DNA from: an uncultured Acetobacteraceae bacterium
GTDB lineage: Bacteria > Pseudomonadota > Alphaproteobacteria > Acetobacterales > Acetobacteraceae
Direction of reading: 5' to 3'
Assembly: GCA_903895595.1 (NCBI GenBank)
Contig: CAITUP010000064.1
Span: 1 to 64,000, forward strand
Length of the DNA: 64,000 nucleotides
Each line of letters starts with the position of its first letter. Position 1 is the first letter of the stretch. Both the position numbers and the translations under genes were made by a program. The notes under the pieces are model-generated. The model was not told where the DNA came from and did not search any database. It saw nothing but the letters and a program-made list of their open reading frames with translations. Below are positions 16,855 to 24,423 of this stretch, one piece after another.

Positions 16855-18249
16855 ATGTTCCGCCGGCTCGACGAGGCCAAGGCCCTCACTGTCAATCAGA
16901 TGAAAATCGTCGCCGCCGCGATCATCGGCGACATGCTGGAGTTCTTCGACTACTATTTGATCGCCTTCGTGTTGGCCTTCATCATCAAACCCTGGCACCT
17001 GACCTTCGGGCAGTCGGCGATCATCCTGACTTCCTCCGGCCTCGGTGCCATCTTCGGCTCCTTCATTTGGGGCCGCATCGCCGACATCATCGGCCGGCGC
17101 ACGGTGTTCATCGGCACGGTACTGAACTTCTCCCTCGCGAGCGGGTTGCTGTATTTCACCCCGGAAGACGGCTGGGTCTACCTGTCCGTCATGCGCTTCT
17201 TCGTCGGCTTCGGCGTGGGCGGGCTGTACTGCGTCGATCTGCCGTTGGTGCAGGAATTCGTCCCCGCCCGCATGCGCGGCTTCATCGGCGGCCTCGTCAC
17301 CGTCTTCATCCCGCTCGGCGTCATGATCTCCTCCGCGCTCGCGGCGTTCGTGCTCGACTCCGTCGGCTGGCGCTGGCTGTTCGTCCTCGGCCTGTTGCCG
17401 GCGGCATTCACCCTGGTGATCCGAGCCTGGGTGCCGGAATCGCCGCATTGGCTCATGAGTCAGGGGCGGAAAGACGAAGCCCGCAAGGCACTGGCCTGGG
17501 CGCTGCAAGTGCCGCCCGAGACTCTGCCGCTACCCGATCACGCACCGAAGCAGGAGGTCGCGCCCTGGTCGGAGCTGTTCAAATATCCGAAAAGCCTCGC
17601 CGTCTCCTGGATGGCCAGCATCGGGGCGCAAACCGCGTCCTACGGCATCGGACTATGGGCACCGACGTTGTTCGTGCTGCAGTTGGGCTGCACCCCGGCC
17701 TATGCCGCGTTCCTGTTCCTGTGGGTGAAGCTGGCTGGCATCGCCGGACGCCTGAGCTTCGCGTTCCTGTCCGACTTCCTGGGCCGCCGCCGGTCCGGGA
17801 TGCTCGCCGGGTTCGGTGCCGCGTTTTGCGTCTGCATCGCGGGGCTGTGCCATAACGAGTATATCGGAACGGTTTCCGTCCTCTGGCTGATGATCGTCAT
17901 CGGCGACTTCTTCTACGACGGCGGTTTCGCGGTCATCGGCCCCTATCTGGCGGAAGTCTGGCCGACCAAGCTGCGCACCACCGGCATGGGATCGGCCTAC
18001 GGCTTCGGCGGCATCGGCAAGATCATCGGCCCGCTGGGACTCGCGCTGATCGTCGGGACCTCCGACATCGTGACCCCCAAGGCCACGCTGGACGCGATCG
18101 TGCCGTCGTTCATGTACTTCACCGCGTGGCTCGTCCTGTGCGGCTGCGCCTTCCTGTTCTTCGGATTTGAAACCGGCAAGCAGTCGATCGCGGAGATCGA
18201 CAGCGAGCTGGGGGATGCGGCGCCGGCTGCCGCGGGGAAAAACGCATGA
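16855..18249 (+). CDS. MFS transporter, aromatic acid/sugar:H+ symporter-like
   Basis: A 464-residue major facilitator with 12 predicted membrane segments. The first segment includes GDMLEFFDYYLIAFVLAF, typical of the AAHS/metabolite:H+ symporter branch. The loop 2-3 motif is GRIADIIGRRTVF. The ATG at 16855 has a GGGAG site. The 217 bases before it hold no gene and no clear promoter. Its stop overlaps the start of the downstream monooxygenase (ATGA), so it probably imports the substrate for that enzyme set. Confidence 0.87.
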   Translation: MFRRLDEAKALTVNQMKIVAAAIIGDMLEFFDYYLIAFVLAFIIKPWHLTFGQSAIILTSSGLGAIFGSFIWGRIADIIGRRTVFIGTVLNFSLASGLLYFTPEDGWVYLSVMRFFVGFGVGGLYCVDLPLVQEFVPARMRGFIGGLVTVFIPLGVMISSALAAFVLDSVGWRWLFVLGLLPAAFTLVIRAWVPESPHWLMSQGRKDEARKALAWALQVPPETLPLPDHAPKQEVAPWSELFKYPKSLAVSWMASIGAQTASYGIGLWAPTLFVLQLGCTPAYAAFLFLWVKLAGIAGRLSFAFLSDFLGRRRSGMLAGFGAAFCVCIAGLCHNEYIGTVSVLWLMIVIGDFFYDGGFAVIGPYLAEVWPTKLRTTGMGSAYGFGGIGKIIGPLGLALIVGTSDIVTPKATLDAIVPSFMYFTAWLVLCGCAFLFFGFETGKQSIAEIDSELGDAAPAAAGKNA

Positions 18250-19382
18250 GCATCGTCGACGAACAACTCGCAAAAGCCCATACTCTCGCGCCGATGATTC
18301 GGGAGGACGGGGACGAGATCAACCGCATCCGCAAGGTCACGCCTCGCATCGTCGCCGCCCTGAAGGCCGGCACCTTCTTTCGGATGCTCCAGCCCAGGTT
18401 CCTCGGCGGGCTGGAGTTGAAGCCGTCGGAATTCTCCCGTGTGACGGAGGCCATCGCCAGCCTGGACGCCTCGGTCGGCTGGATCACCTGCCAGAGCAAC
18501 GGCTGCTCGATGACGTCCGCCTATCTCGACCGCAAGGTGGCGCACGAAATCTTCGGATCTGTCGACGGCATCGTCGCCTGGGGTCCGGCCTGGGGCGGCG
18601 CGGCCACGGCGAAGAAGACTGACGGCGGCTACATCGTTAACGGCACCTGGCGCTTCGCCAGCGGCAGCCAGAACGCGACCTACATGGGCGCCCATATCGT
18701 GATCGAGGGCACGCGCGACCTCCGCACCTTCCTGTTCCCGCAGTCCAGCGTCGAAATGCAGGACATCTGGCACACCGTCGGCCTGCGCGGCACGGCGTCC
18801 AACCAGTACGTCGCCAAGGACCTGTTCGTGCCGGACGAACGGGTGGTCTACCGCGACCATCCCTCGGCCCTGAAGGAACAGGGCACGCTGTACAAATTCA
18901 CCAGTGGCCAGCTCTATTCCGCCGGGTTCGCCGGTGTCGGTCTGGGCGTCGCCCGTGGCATTATGAACGATTTCCTCGAACTCCCCGCCACCAAGATCGC
19001 CCGCGGCGCCAGCCGGCCCATGCGGGAAAACAATGTCGTGCAGGCGCAATACGCGGTGTGCGAGGCCAAATGGCGCTCCGCCCGCTACAACCTGCACAAC
19101 ACGCTCGATGAGGTCTGGGAGTACGTGGAAAAGCACGGCGACATGACGACGGAACACCGAGCGCTGATCCGCTTGGCATCGACCTGGGCCATCCAAAACG
19201 CCCGCGACGTCGTCAACACACTCTATCATGCCGCCGGTTCCACGGTTATCTTCGAGGAGAACCCGTTCGAGCGTCGGCTGCGCGACATCCACACCATCGC
19301 CCAGCAGGCGCAAGGCCGCCAACTTCACTTCGAAACCGTGGGCCAGCTCATGCTCGGCCTGCCCGCCGAAAATGCCTTCTGA
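18246..19382 (+). CDS. Acyl-CoA dehydrogenase-like flavin monooxygenase (HsaA/HpaH type)
   Basis: A 378-residue protein with the acyl-CoA dehydrogenase fold in the flavin-monooxygenase branch. An N-terminal helical domain contains TFFRMLQPRFLGGLELKPSE. The central beta domain has GGYIVNGTWRFASGSQNATY and DIWHTVGLRGTASNQYVAKD. The C-terminal helices include HAAGSTVIFEENPFERRLRD. Related enzymes hydroxylate aromatic or sulfur-containing substrates using reduced flavin from a separate reductase. It is coupled to the MFS gene by a 4-base overlap and is followed by a VOC protein. Confidence 0.82.
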   Translation: MSIVDEQLAKAHTLAPMIREDGDEINRIRKVTPRIVAALKAGTFFRMLQPRFLGGLELKPSEFSRVTEAIASLDASVGWITCQSNGCSMTSAYLDRKVAHEIFGSVDGIVAWGPAWGGAATAKKTDGGYIVNGTWRFASGSQNATYMGAHIVIEGTRDLRTFLFPQSSVEMQDIWHTVGLRGTASNQYVAKDLFVPDERVVYRDHPSALKEQGTLYKFTSGQLYSAGFAGVGLGVARGIMNDFLELPATKIARGASRPMRENNVVQAQYAVCEAKWRSARYNLHNTLDEVWEYVEKHGDMTTEHRALIRLASTWAIQNARDVVNTLYHAAGSTVIFEENPFERRLRDIHTIAQQAQGRQLHFETVGQLMLGLPAENAF

Positions 19383-19397
19383 CCAGGAGAATCCACC

Positions 19398-19814
19398 ATG
19401 CCCGCCATGTCCCTGAACCACTACACGATCCAGGCCCGCGACCTGGAAGCGACCAAGAATTTCTACTGCGACATCGTCGGCCTGACCGTCGGCGACCGCC
19501 CGCCGCTGACTTTCCCCGGCTACTGGCTGTACTGCGGCGGCATCCCCACCGTGCATCTGCTGGGCTATCAGGCCCATGCCAAGCTGGTGACCGACGGCCC
19601 GTCCTACCCGGCCGACACCGGCCGCCTGGACCACATCGCGTTCTCCTGCGAGGGCTTGGCCGACATGCGCGCCAACCTGGAAAGCCGCGGCATGAAATAC
19701 GAAGAACGCGTCCTGCCGCGCCTGAACATGACGCAGTTGTTCTACCTCGATCCCGATGGCATCGCGGTGGAATGCAACTTCCCGGCGCATGAGACGGTCG
19801 CCAAAGCGGCCTGA
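19398..19814 (+). CDS. VOC-family (glyoxalase/dioxygenase-like) metalloprotein
   Basis: A 138-residue vicinal-oxygen-chelate protein. Metal-ligand candidates are His in LNHYTIQARDLEATKNFYCD, His in RLDHIAFSC and Glu in GIAVECNF, giving the usual H/H/E set of ring-cleaving dioxygenases and glyoxalases. It is the last gene of the catabolic group and is followed 29 bases later by a strong terminator. An AGGAG site precedes the ATG. A role in a late step on the oxygenated product is inferred from position. Confidence 0.85.
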   Translation: MPAMSLNHYTIQARDLEATKNFYCDIVGLTVGDRPPLTFPGYWLYCGGIPTVHLLGYQAHAKLVTDGPSYPADTGRLDHIAFSCEGLADMRANLESRGMKYEERVLPRLNMTQLFYLDPDGIAVECNFPAHETVAKAA

Positions 19815-19843
19815 TCCCGTTCAAGCAGTAAAACGACCAAGCG

Positions 19844-19877
19844 ATGCCCCTGGACTCGGTCCGGGGGCATTTTCGTT
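19844..19877 (+). terminator. Rho-independent terminator after the catabolic operon
   Basis: A 12-bp stem (ATGCCCCTGGAC paired with GTCCGGGGGCAT, one T-G pair) closes on a 3-base TCG loop and is followed by TTTTCGTTT. It lies 29 bases after the VOC stop and closes the rightward operon. Confidence 0.85.
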
Positions 19878-19899
19878 TGTCGGGGTTCGGACGGCCGTC

Positions 19900-20301
19900 C
19901 CGGTCGTTCAGGCGGTCGTAGTCGCTATGGATCCCCATCCAAAGTACGAGAACGCCGTGCCGCACGAAGTCGATCGAGCATATCGAACGGTAGCGGTTCC
20001 CTTTGATATCGAATACGAATTCGCCATGCGCCAAATCGACCCCGGCACCGTAATCCGGCTCGATGTCGTCGAGACTCGTCCATCGCGCCTTGGACACGAC
20101 ACAGGGCTATCGCACATGACCTTTGGCGCCCCCGCTCGTTTGGTCGGGTCAGGCCCGACCATGACGGAGAGTGTCGGAAATCCGCTATATGCGATCCCCA
20201 TGGGACACGACATCGAACCATGTTCGCAGCGCTGTCATGGAGTCGGACCTGCCCGGGGTTTCCCAGAACTCTTTCAGGCGCCGTCGGGAGACAATTCTCA
20301 A
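19900..20301 (-). pseudogene. higB: HigB-type (PF09907-like) toxin gene split by a small mobile element
   Basis: Two fragments of one toxin flank the element at 20102-20202. The 5' fragment (TTG at 20301) reads LRIVSRRRLKEFWETPGRSD and ends in TWFDVVS. The 3' fragment continues KARWTSLDDIEPDYGAG and then FVFDIKGNRYRSI and GIHSDYDRLND. Deleting the element plus one copy of the 10-base flanking repeat joins them in frame, giving about 97 residues, the usual size of HigB. The element introduces a stop six codons in. The 3' end has no normal stop before the neighbouring operon's terminator, and the expected downstream antitoxin gene is absent. The toxin is dead. Confidence 0.8.
20102..20202. mobile_element. 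101-bp inverted-repeat element inserted in higB, with 10-bp target duplication
   Basis: The ends read CAGGGCTATCGCACATGAC and, from the other side, CATGGGGATCGCATATAGC (13 of 19 alike). The flanks carry the direct repeat GGACACGACA at 20092-20101 and 20203-20212, perfect over 10 bases. The element is a close relative, in inverse orientation, of the copy at 29235-29336, sharing nearly its whole interior including the GGTCGGG/CCCGACC hairpin. It codes for nothing and is too short for a transposase, so it must have been moved in trans. Confidence 0.85.
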
Positions 20302-20324
20302 TCTGCGATTTCCAGCCGCTACGC

Positions 20325-20364
20325 CTCCCAAAATGGGAGAATTCCATTGCAGCGTCAAAGTATG
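20325..20364 (-). promoter_or_regulatory. Palindrome and possible promoter upstream of the broken higB
   Basis: The perfect palindrome CTCCCAAAATGGGAG covers 20325-20339, about 24 bases before the old higB start. On the minus strand TTGACG lies upstream, followed after 17 bases by CATTTT, which falls within the palindrome. This is the arrangement of an autoregulated toxin-antitoxin promoter, now without a working module. Confidence 0.35.
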
Positions 20365-20549
20365 ACTTCACCCGTCAGTCGCGCAGCGCCCTCTCCCCCG
20401 CCCCACCTGTCACACCACTGACGCAAATCGGCCACAGCCCCGCCACCCCAACCACCGAAACAAGCGAATCGACCCAGGATCGCGTAGACTGGGCTTGGCG
20501 TCGGGCGCGAGCCGGACGATAACCCCGGCAGGCGGTGCATGGCGGTAAC

Positions 20550-21122
20550 ATGACGTGGGTTGATGGGGTCATACTCGGTATCCTGGCGATCTCGGGCTTG
20601 CTGGCGTTTTCGCGCGGGCTGGTGCGGGAGGTCTTGAGCATCGGCGCCTGGATTGGCGCCTTCGCGATCGCCGCCAAGATGCAGCCGGTGGGCAAGGAAA
20701 TCGCAGCCCAGTGGCTCAAGGAGCCGCAGGCCGCTTCGGCCGCCAGCTTCGTGGCGCTGCTGCTGATCTCGCTGATCCTGCTGAAGCTCGTCGCCAGGGC
20801 GATCAGCAATATGATCAGAAGCACTGGCCTCGGGGGTATCGACCGCACCTTCGGGCTGTTATTCGGCCTCGCAAGGGGTGCGTTTTTGGTTATCGCCGCC
20901 TATATATTGGCGGGCTCGGCGATGTCGATCGATCGTTGGCCCGCCGCGGCCCGAGAGGCACGTTCGCTCCCTTGGGTCTACGATGGCGCGGTCTGGGTGC
21001 GGGCAAATCTCCTGCCCGAGGACTACCGTCCGAAACTTTACGCGCCGCCGTCCGCACTGAACCCAACGTCCGACTCGCTGCTGCGCGCCACACCGCTCGG
21101 CCGAGCGGTGTTGGGTAAATAG
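20550..21122 (+). CDS. cvpA: CvpA family membrane protein
   Basis: A 190-residue inner-membrane protein. The CvpA N-terminus (MTWVDGVILGILAISGLLAF, then SRGLVREVLSIGAWIGAFA) is followed by membrane segments at ASFVALLLISLILLKLVARA and GLARGAFLVIAAYILAGSA. In proteobacteria cvpA commonly lies just before purF, as here (22-base gap). Its function in colicin V production and envelope homeostasis is poorly understood. I use the ATG at 20550, where homology starts. A GTG at 20535 is also possible. Confidence 0.9.
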   Translation: MTWVDGVILGILAISGLLAFSRGLVREVLSIGAWIGAFAIAAKMQPVGKEIAAQWLKEPQAASAASFVALLLISLILLKLVARAISNMIRSTGLGGIDRTFGLLFGLARGAFLVIAAYILAGSAMSIDRWPAAAREARSLPWVYDGAVWVRANLLPEDYRPKLYAPPSALNPTSDSLLRATPLGRAVLGK

Positions 21123-21144
21123 GGTCTATCAGGAGTACCGAGGC

Positions 21145-22611
21145 ATGGCATTCGCCGGATACGATGTCGAGGACGACTCCCTCCATGAGGAGTGCGGCGT
21201 TTTCGGCATATGGGATGTGCCGGACGCGGCGGTGGTCACCGCCTTGGGTCTGCACGCGTTGCAGCACCGCGGCCAGGAAGCCACCGGAATCGTGAGCTTC
21301 GAGAATGGCCGATTCCACTCCCACCGGGCGCTGGGACTGGTCGGCGATGCGTTCGGCGATCCGCGCGTCATGGCCGGTCTGCCGGGCCGCAACGCCATCG
21401 GCCATAACCGCTACGCCACGACCGGCGAAACCATCCTCCGCAACGTGCAGCCGTTGTATGCCGATTTCGAATTCGGCGGCTTCGCGGTCGCCCATAACGG
21501 CAATCTGACCAATGCCCAGATTCTGCACCGCCAACTGGTGCGCCGGGGCTGCCTGTTCCAGTCCACGACCGACTCGGAAGTGTTCGTCCACCTGATCGCC
21601 ATCAGCCTCTACACCACCGTCGAGGACCGGCTGATCGACGCCTTGAAACAGGTCGTCGGCGCCTACTCCCTGGTCGCGCTGTCGAATGAGGCACTGATCG
21701 GCGTGCGCGATCCGCTGGGGGTGCGCCCGCTGATCCTGGGCCGCATCGCCGGCCACGCGACCGGCGGCTGGGTGCTGGCGTCGGAAACCTGCGCCCTGGA
21801 TATCGTCGGCGCGGAGTTCGTCCGCGACGTCGAACCCGGCGAAATCGTGGTCATCGACGACAAGGGCGTCCGCAGCATCCGGCCGTTCAAACCGCTCGCC
21901 GAACGCTTCTGCGTGTTCGAATACATCTACTTCGCCCGCCCTGATTCCGAGATGGCCGGGCAGTCGGTCTACGCCGCCCGCCAAAAGATCGGCGCCGAAC
22001 TTGCCCGCGAATCCAGCGTGGAAGCGGACGTGATCGTGCCGGTGCCGGACTCCGGCGTCCCCGCCGCCATGGGCTATTCGACCGAAAGCGGCATCCCGTT
22101 CGAGCTCGGCATCATCCGCAACCACTACGTCGGCCGCACCTTCATCGAGCCGACGGATCACATCCGCAACCTCGGCGTGAAGCTGAAGCATTCCGCCAAC
22201 CGGCCTGTGTTGGACGGCAAGCGGGTGATCCTGGTGGACGATTCCATCGTCCGCGGCACCACCAGCAAGAAGATCGTGGAAATGGTGCGCAATGCCGGCG
22301 CGAAGGAGGTGCACATGCGTATCTCCTCTCCGCCCACGACGCATTCCTGCTTCTACGGCATCGACACGCCCGAGCAGGACAAGCTGCTGGCGCATAGCCA
22401 CAGCGTGGAAGAAATGGCGGCCCTGATCGGTGTCGACAGTCTGGCCTTCATCTCCATCGACGGGCTGTATCGCGCCTTGGGCAAATCCGGCCGCGATGCC
22501 GCGAAACCGCAATATTGCGATGCCTGCTTCACCGGCGATTATCCGATCTCGCTGCCGGATCTTGAGGCCAGCAGCGAACGGCAACTCAGTCTGCTCGCCG
22601 CCGCGCAATGA
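21145..22611 (+). CDS. purF: Amidophosphoribosyltransferase PurF
   Basis: A 488-residue first enzyme of de novo purine synthesis (PRPP + Gln to phosphoribosylamine). The N-terminal nucleophile is Cys17 in HEECGVFGIW, so a 16-residue propeptide must be removed. The glutaminase domain shows LHALQHRGQEATGI and HNRYATTG. The phosphoribosyltransferase domain carries the PRPP loop VILVDDSIVRGTT. A strong AGGAG site precedes the ATG. The stop overlaps the start of an SDR gene (ATGA). Confidence 0.97.
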   Translation: MAFAGYDVEDDSLHEECGVFGIWDVPDAAVVTALGLHALQHRGQEATGIVSFENGRFHSHRALGLVGDAFGDPRVMAGLPGRNAIGHNRYATTGETILRNVQPLYADFEFGGFAVAHNGNLTNAQILHRQLVRRGCLFQSTTDSEVFVHLIAISLYTTVEDRLIDALKQVVGAYSLVALSNEALIGVRDPLGVRPLILGRIAGHATGGWVLASETCALDIVGAEFVRDVEPGEIVVIDDKGVRSIRPFKPLAERFCVFEYIYFARPDSEMAGQSVYAARQKIGAELARESSVEADVIVPVPDSGVPAAMGYSTESGIPFELGIIRNHYVGRTFIEPTDHIRNLGVKLKHSANRPVLDGKRVILVDDSIVRGTTSKKIVEMVRNAGAKEVHMRISSPPTTHSCFYGIDTPEQDKLLAHSHSVEEMAALIGVDSLAFISIDGLYRALGKSGRDAAKPQYCDACFTGDYPISLPDLEASSERQLSLLAAAQ

Positions 22612-23315
22612 CGACAGGGCCTTTGACGGGTGCCGTGGCGCTAGTCACCGGCGCCAGCCGGGGCATTGGCGCCGCGACGGCGATCGCCTTGGCGGGCCTG
22701 GGCGCGCATCTCGTCATCACCGCCCGCACCCAAGGCGGGCTGGAGGAAACCGACGACGCCATCCGTTCGGCGGGCGGTTCGGCCACCCTGCTGCCGCTGG
22801 ATTTGCGGGAGGGCGAGAAGATCGATCTCCTCGGCCCCAGCATTTTCCAACGCTTCGGGCGGCTGGACGTCCTGGTGCACTGCGCCGGCGCGTTGGGCCA
22901 GTTGACTCCTGCCGGCCATATCCAGCCCAACGACTGGGCCGATGCGATGGCCGTAAACCTGTCGGCGGCTTGGCGGCTGATCCGCTGCTGCGACCCGTTC
23001 CTGCGTCAGGCGCCTGCCGGCCGTGCCGTTTTCGTGACGGATGCGATGGCGCGAACGCCCACCGCCTACTGGGGCGCGCTGGGTGCCAGCAAGGCCGGCA
23101 TGGAAAACCTCGCGCTGACCTGGGCCGCCGAGACAGCCTCCGCTCGGTTGCGCGTCAACCTGTTCGACCCCGGCGCCGTCGCCACCCGCATGCGCGGCGC
23201 GGCGTTTCCCGGCGAAAACCCTGCGTCATTGGCGCCCCCGGCTTCAGTCGCCGGTGCGCTCGCAGCGTTGTGCCTACCCAGCGAAACCCGGCATGGGATG
23301 CTGGTACGGGTCTAA
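22608..23315 (+). CDS. SDR-family protein lacking the catalytic Tyr
   Basis: A 235-residue classical short-chain dehydrogenase fold. The cofactor loop TGASRGIG (residues 15-22), the HCAG motif and the structural Asn117 (VNLSA) are present. In the active site the YxxxK motif reads L158-G-A-S-K162, so the catalytic Tyr is Leu. The Ser position (VTDAM) is also altered. It is closest in style to YciK-like enzymes, which read AYWGAYxxSK. Either it uses another residue (Tyr154 lies four residues earlier) or it is a non-catalytic binder. It overlaps purF by four bases and the convergent MBL gene by four. Confidence 0.85.
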   Translation: MTTGPLTGAVALVTGASRGIGAATAIALAGLGAHLVITARTQGGLEETDDAIRSAGGSATLLPLDLREGEKIDLLGPSIFQRFGRLDVLVHCAGALGQLTPAGHIQPNDWADAMAVNLSAAWRLIRCCDPFLRQAPAGRAVFVTDAMARTPTAYWGALGASKAGMENLALTWAAETASARLRVNLFDPGAVATRMRGAAFPGENPASLAPPASVAGALAALCLPSETRHGMLVRV

Positions 23316-24178
23316 CGCGCGACCGTCAGTACCATCCCTTCACTCGAAACGATCGAACCCGGCCGCCGCTTGGCGATGGCCGCGGCAATCGCATCCATAG
23401 CCTCATCGTCGTGGCTTGGCTCGTGATGGAAAAGGACCAGTTGCCGGACATTGGCCGCGTCCGCCAGTTCGGCCGCGGCCTCCCACGTCGAATGCCCCCA
23501 GCCGATCCGGGTCGCGTATTCCTCGGCCGTATAGGACGCGTCGTAGATCAGCACATCGGTGCCACCGGCAAACCGAACCAAAGCCGGATCGGGACCCGCG
23601 GCGGGATGCTCCGTATCGGTTATGTAGCAAACACTGGCGCCGCCCCATTCGGCGCGATACCCCACGGCATTGCCGGGATGCCGGAGCAGAACGGTCCGCA
23701 CCTCCAGCCCCGGATGCGGCACCAGGGTTTCGCCCGGCGTGAAATCGGTGAATGCCAGTGTCGCCCGAAACGCCCGGTCCATGTCCGGCATCAGCGGCGC
23801 CTGCCAGCTTCGCATCAAGGCATCGCGGATGCCCGCCTCCGGCATCGTATGCCCGCCCCAAAACCGACAACGCCTCCGCTTGTCGAACAGCGGCGCGAAG
23901 AACGGCAACCCGCAGATGTGATCGAGATGCGTGTGGCTCAAAAGAATATCCACATCGGAGGTATCGCCGCTTTCGCGTAAGAATCGTCCGAAACCGCGCG
24001 CACCGCTGCCCCCGTCCAGCATCAAAACATGCGGTCCGCAGCGAAGCTCTACGCAGATTGTATTACCACCGTACCGTACTGTTTCAGGACCAGGCGTCGG
24101 CAGACTGCCCCGCACGCCCCAAAAGTGGAGCGTCATGGCAGCATCGGACAGGTCTACAGTTGAATTTTCGTTTGTCAC
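23312..24178 (-). CDS. MBL-fold metallo-hydrolase
   Basis: A 288-residue metallo-beta-lactamase-fold protein. The metal motif reads [16 protein letters not shown] (HxHxDH type), with further ligands in CYITDTEH and [12 protein letters not shown]. The start of the fold, [15 protein letters not shown] with [10 protein letters not shown], matches phosphodiesterase-like MBL proteins of the PhnP/RNase Z neighbourhood. The frame can begin at the GTG at 24178 or at the ATG at 24136, where homology starts. The gene is convergent with the SDR gene. The substrate is unknown; a cyclic phosphodiester is a reasonable guess. Confidence 0.85.
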   Translation of the reverse strand: MTNENSTVDLSDAAMTLHFWGVRGSLPTPGPETVRYGGNTICVELRCGPHVLMLDGGSGARGFGRFLRESGDTSDVDILLSHTHLDHICGLPFFAPLFDKRRRCRFWGGHTMPEAGIRDALMRSWQAPLMPDMDRAFRATLAFTDFTPGETLVPHPGLEVRTVLLRHPGNAVGYRAEWGGASVCYITDTEHPAAGPDPALVRFAGGTDVLIYDASYTAEEYATRIGWGHSTWEAAAELADAANVRQLVLFHHEPSHDDEAMDAIAAAIAKRRPGSIVSSEGMVLTVAR

Positions 24179-24302
24179 AAATTGTCGTCCTATCGAGACG
24201 ACAGTCTACATCGTAACGTCCTGGAATGCCAAGTGCTTTTCAGTAAAACGCACAACCATCCGCGAGGACTGCAAAATGGCACGGCATTGAGCGGGGAGGA
24301 AT

Positions 24303-24379
<77 letters not shown>

Positions 24380-24423
24380 AGTGGCGCCCTTCTAGCCCCA
24401 ATCGCGGCGGAACGGAAGCCCGC

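Noticed and set aside
19348-20097. A 249-residue minus-strand gene
   Set aside because: Only its first 66 residues look like protein (HigB-like). The rest reads through the terminator and antisense to the VOC gene.
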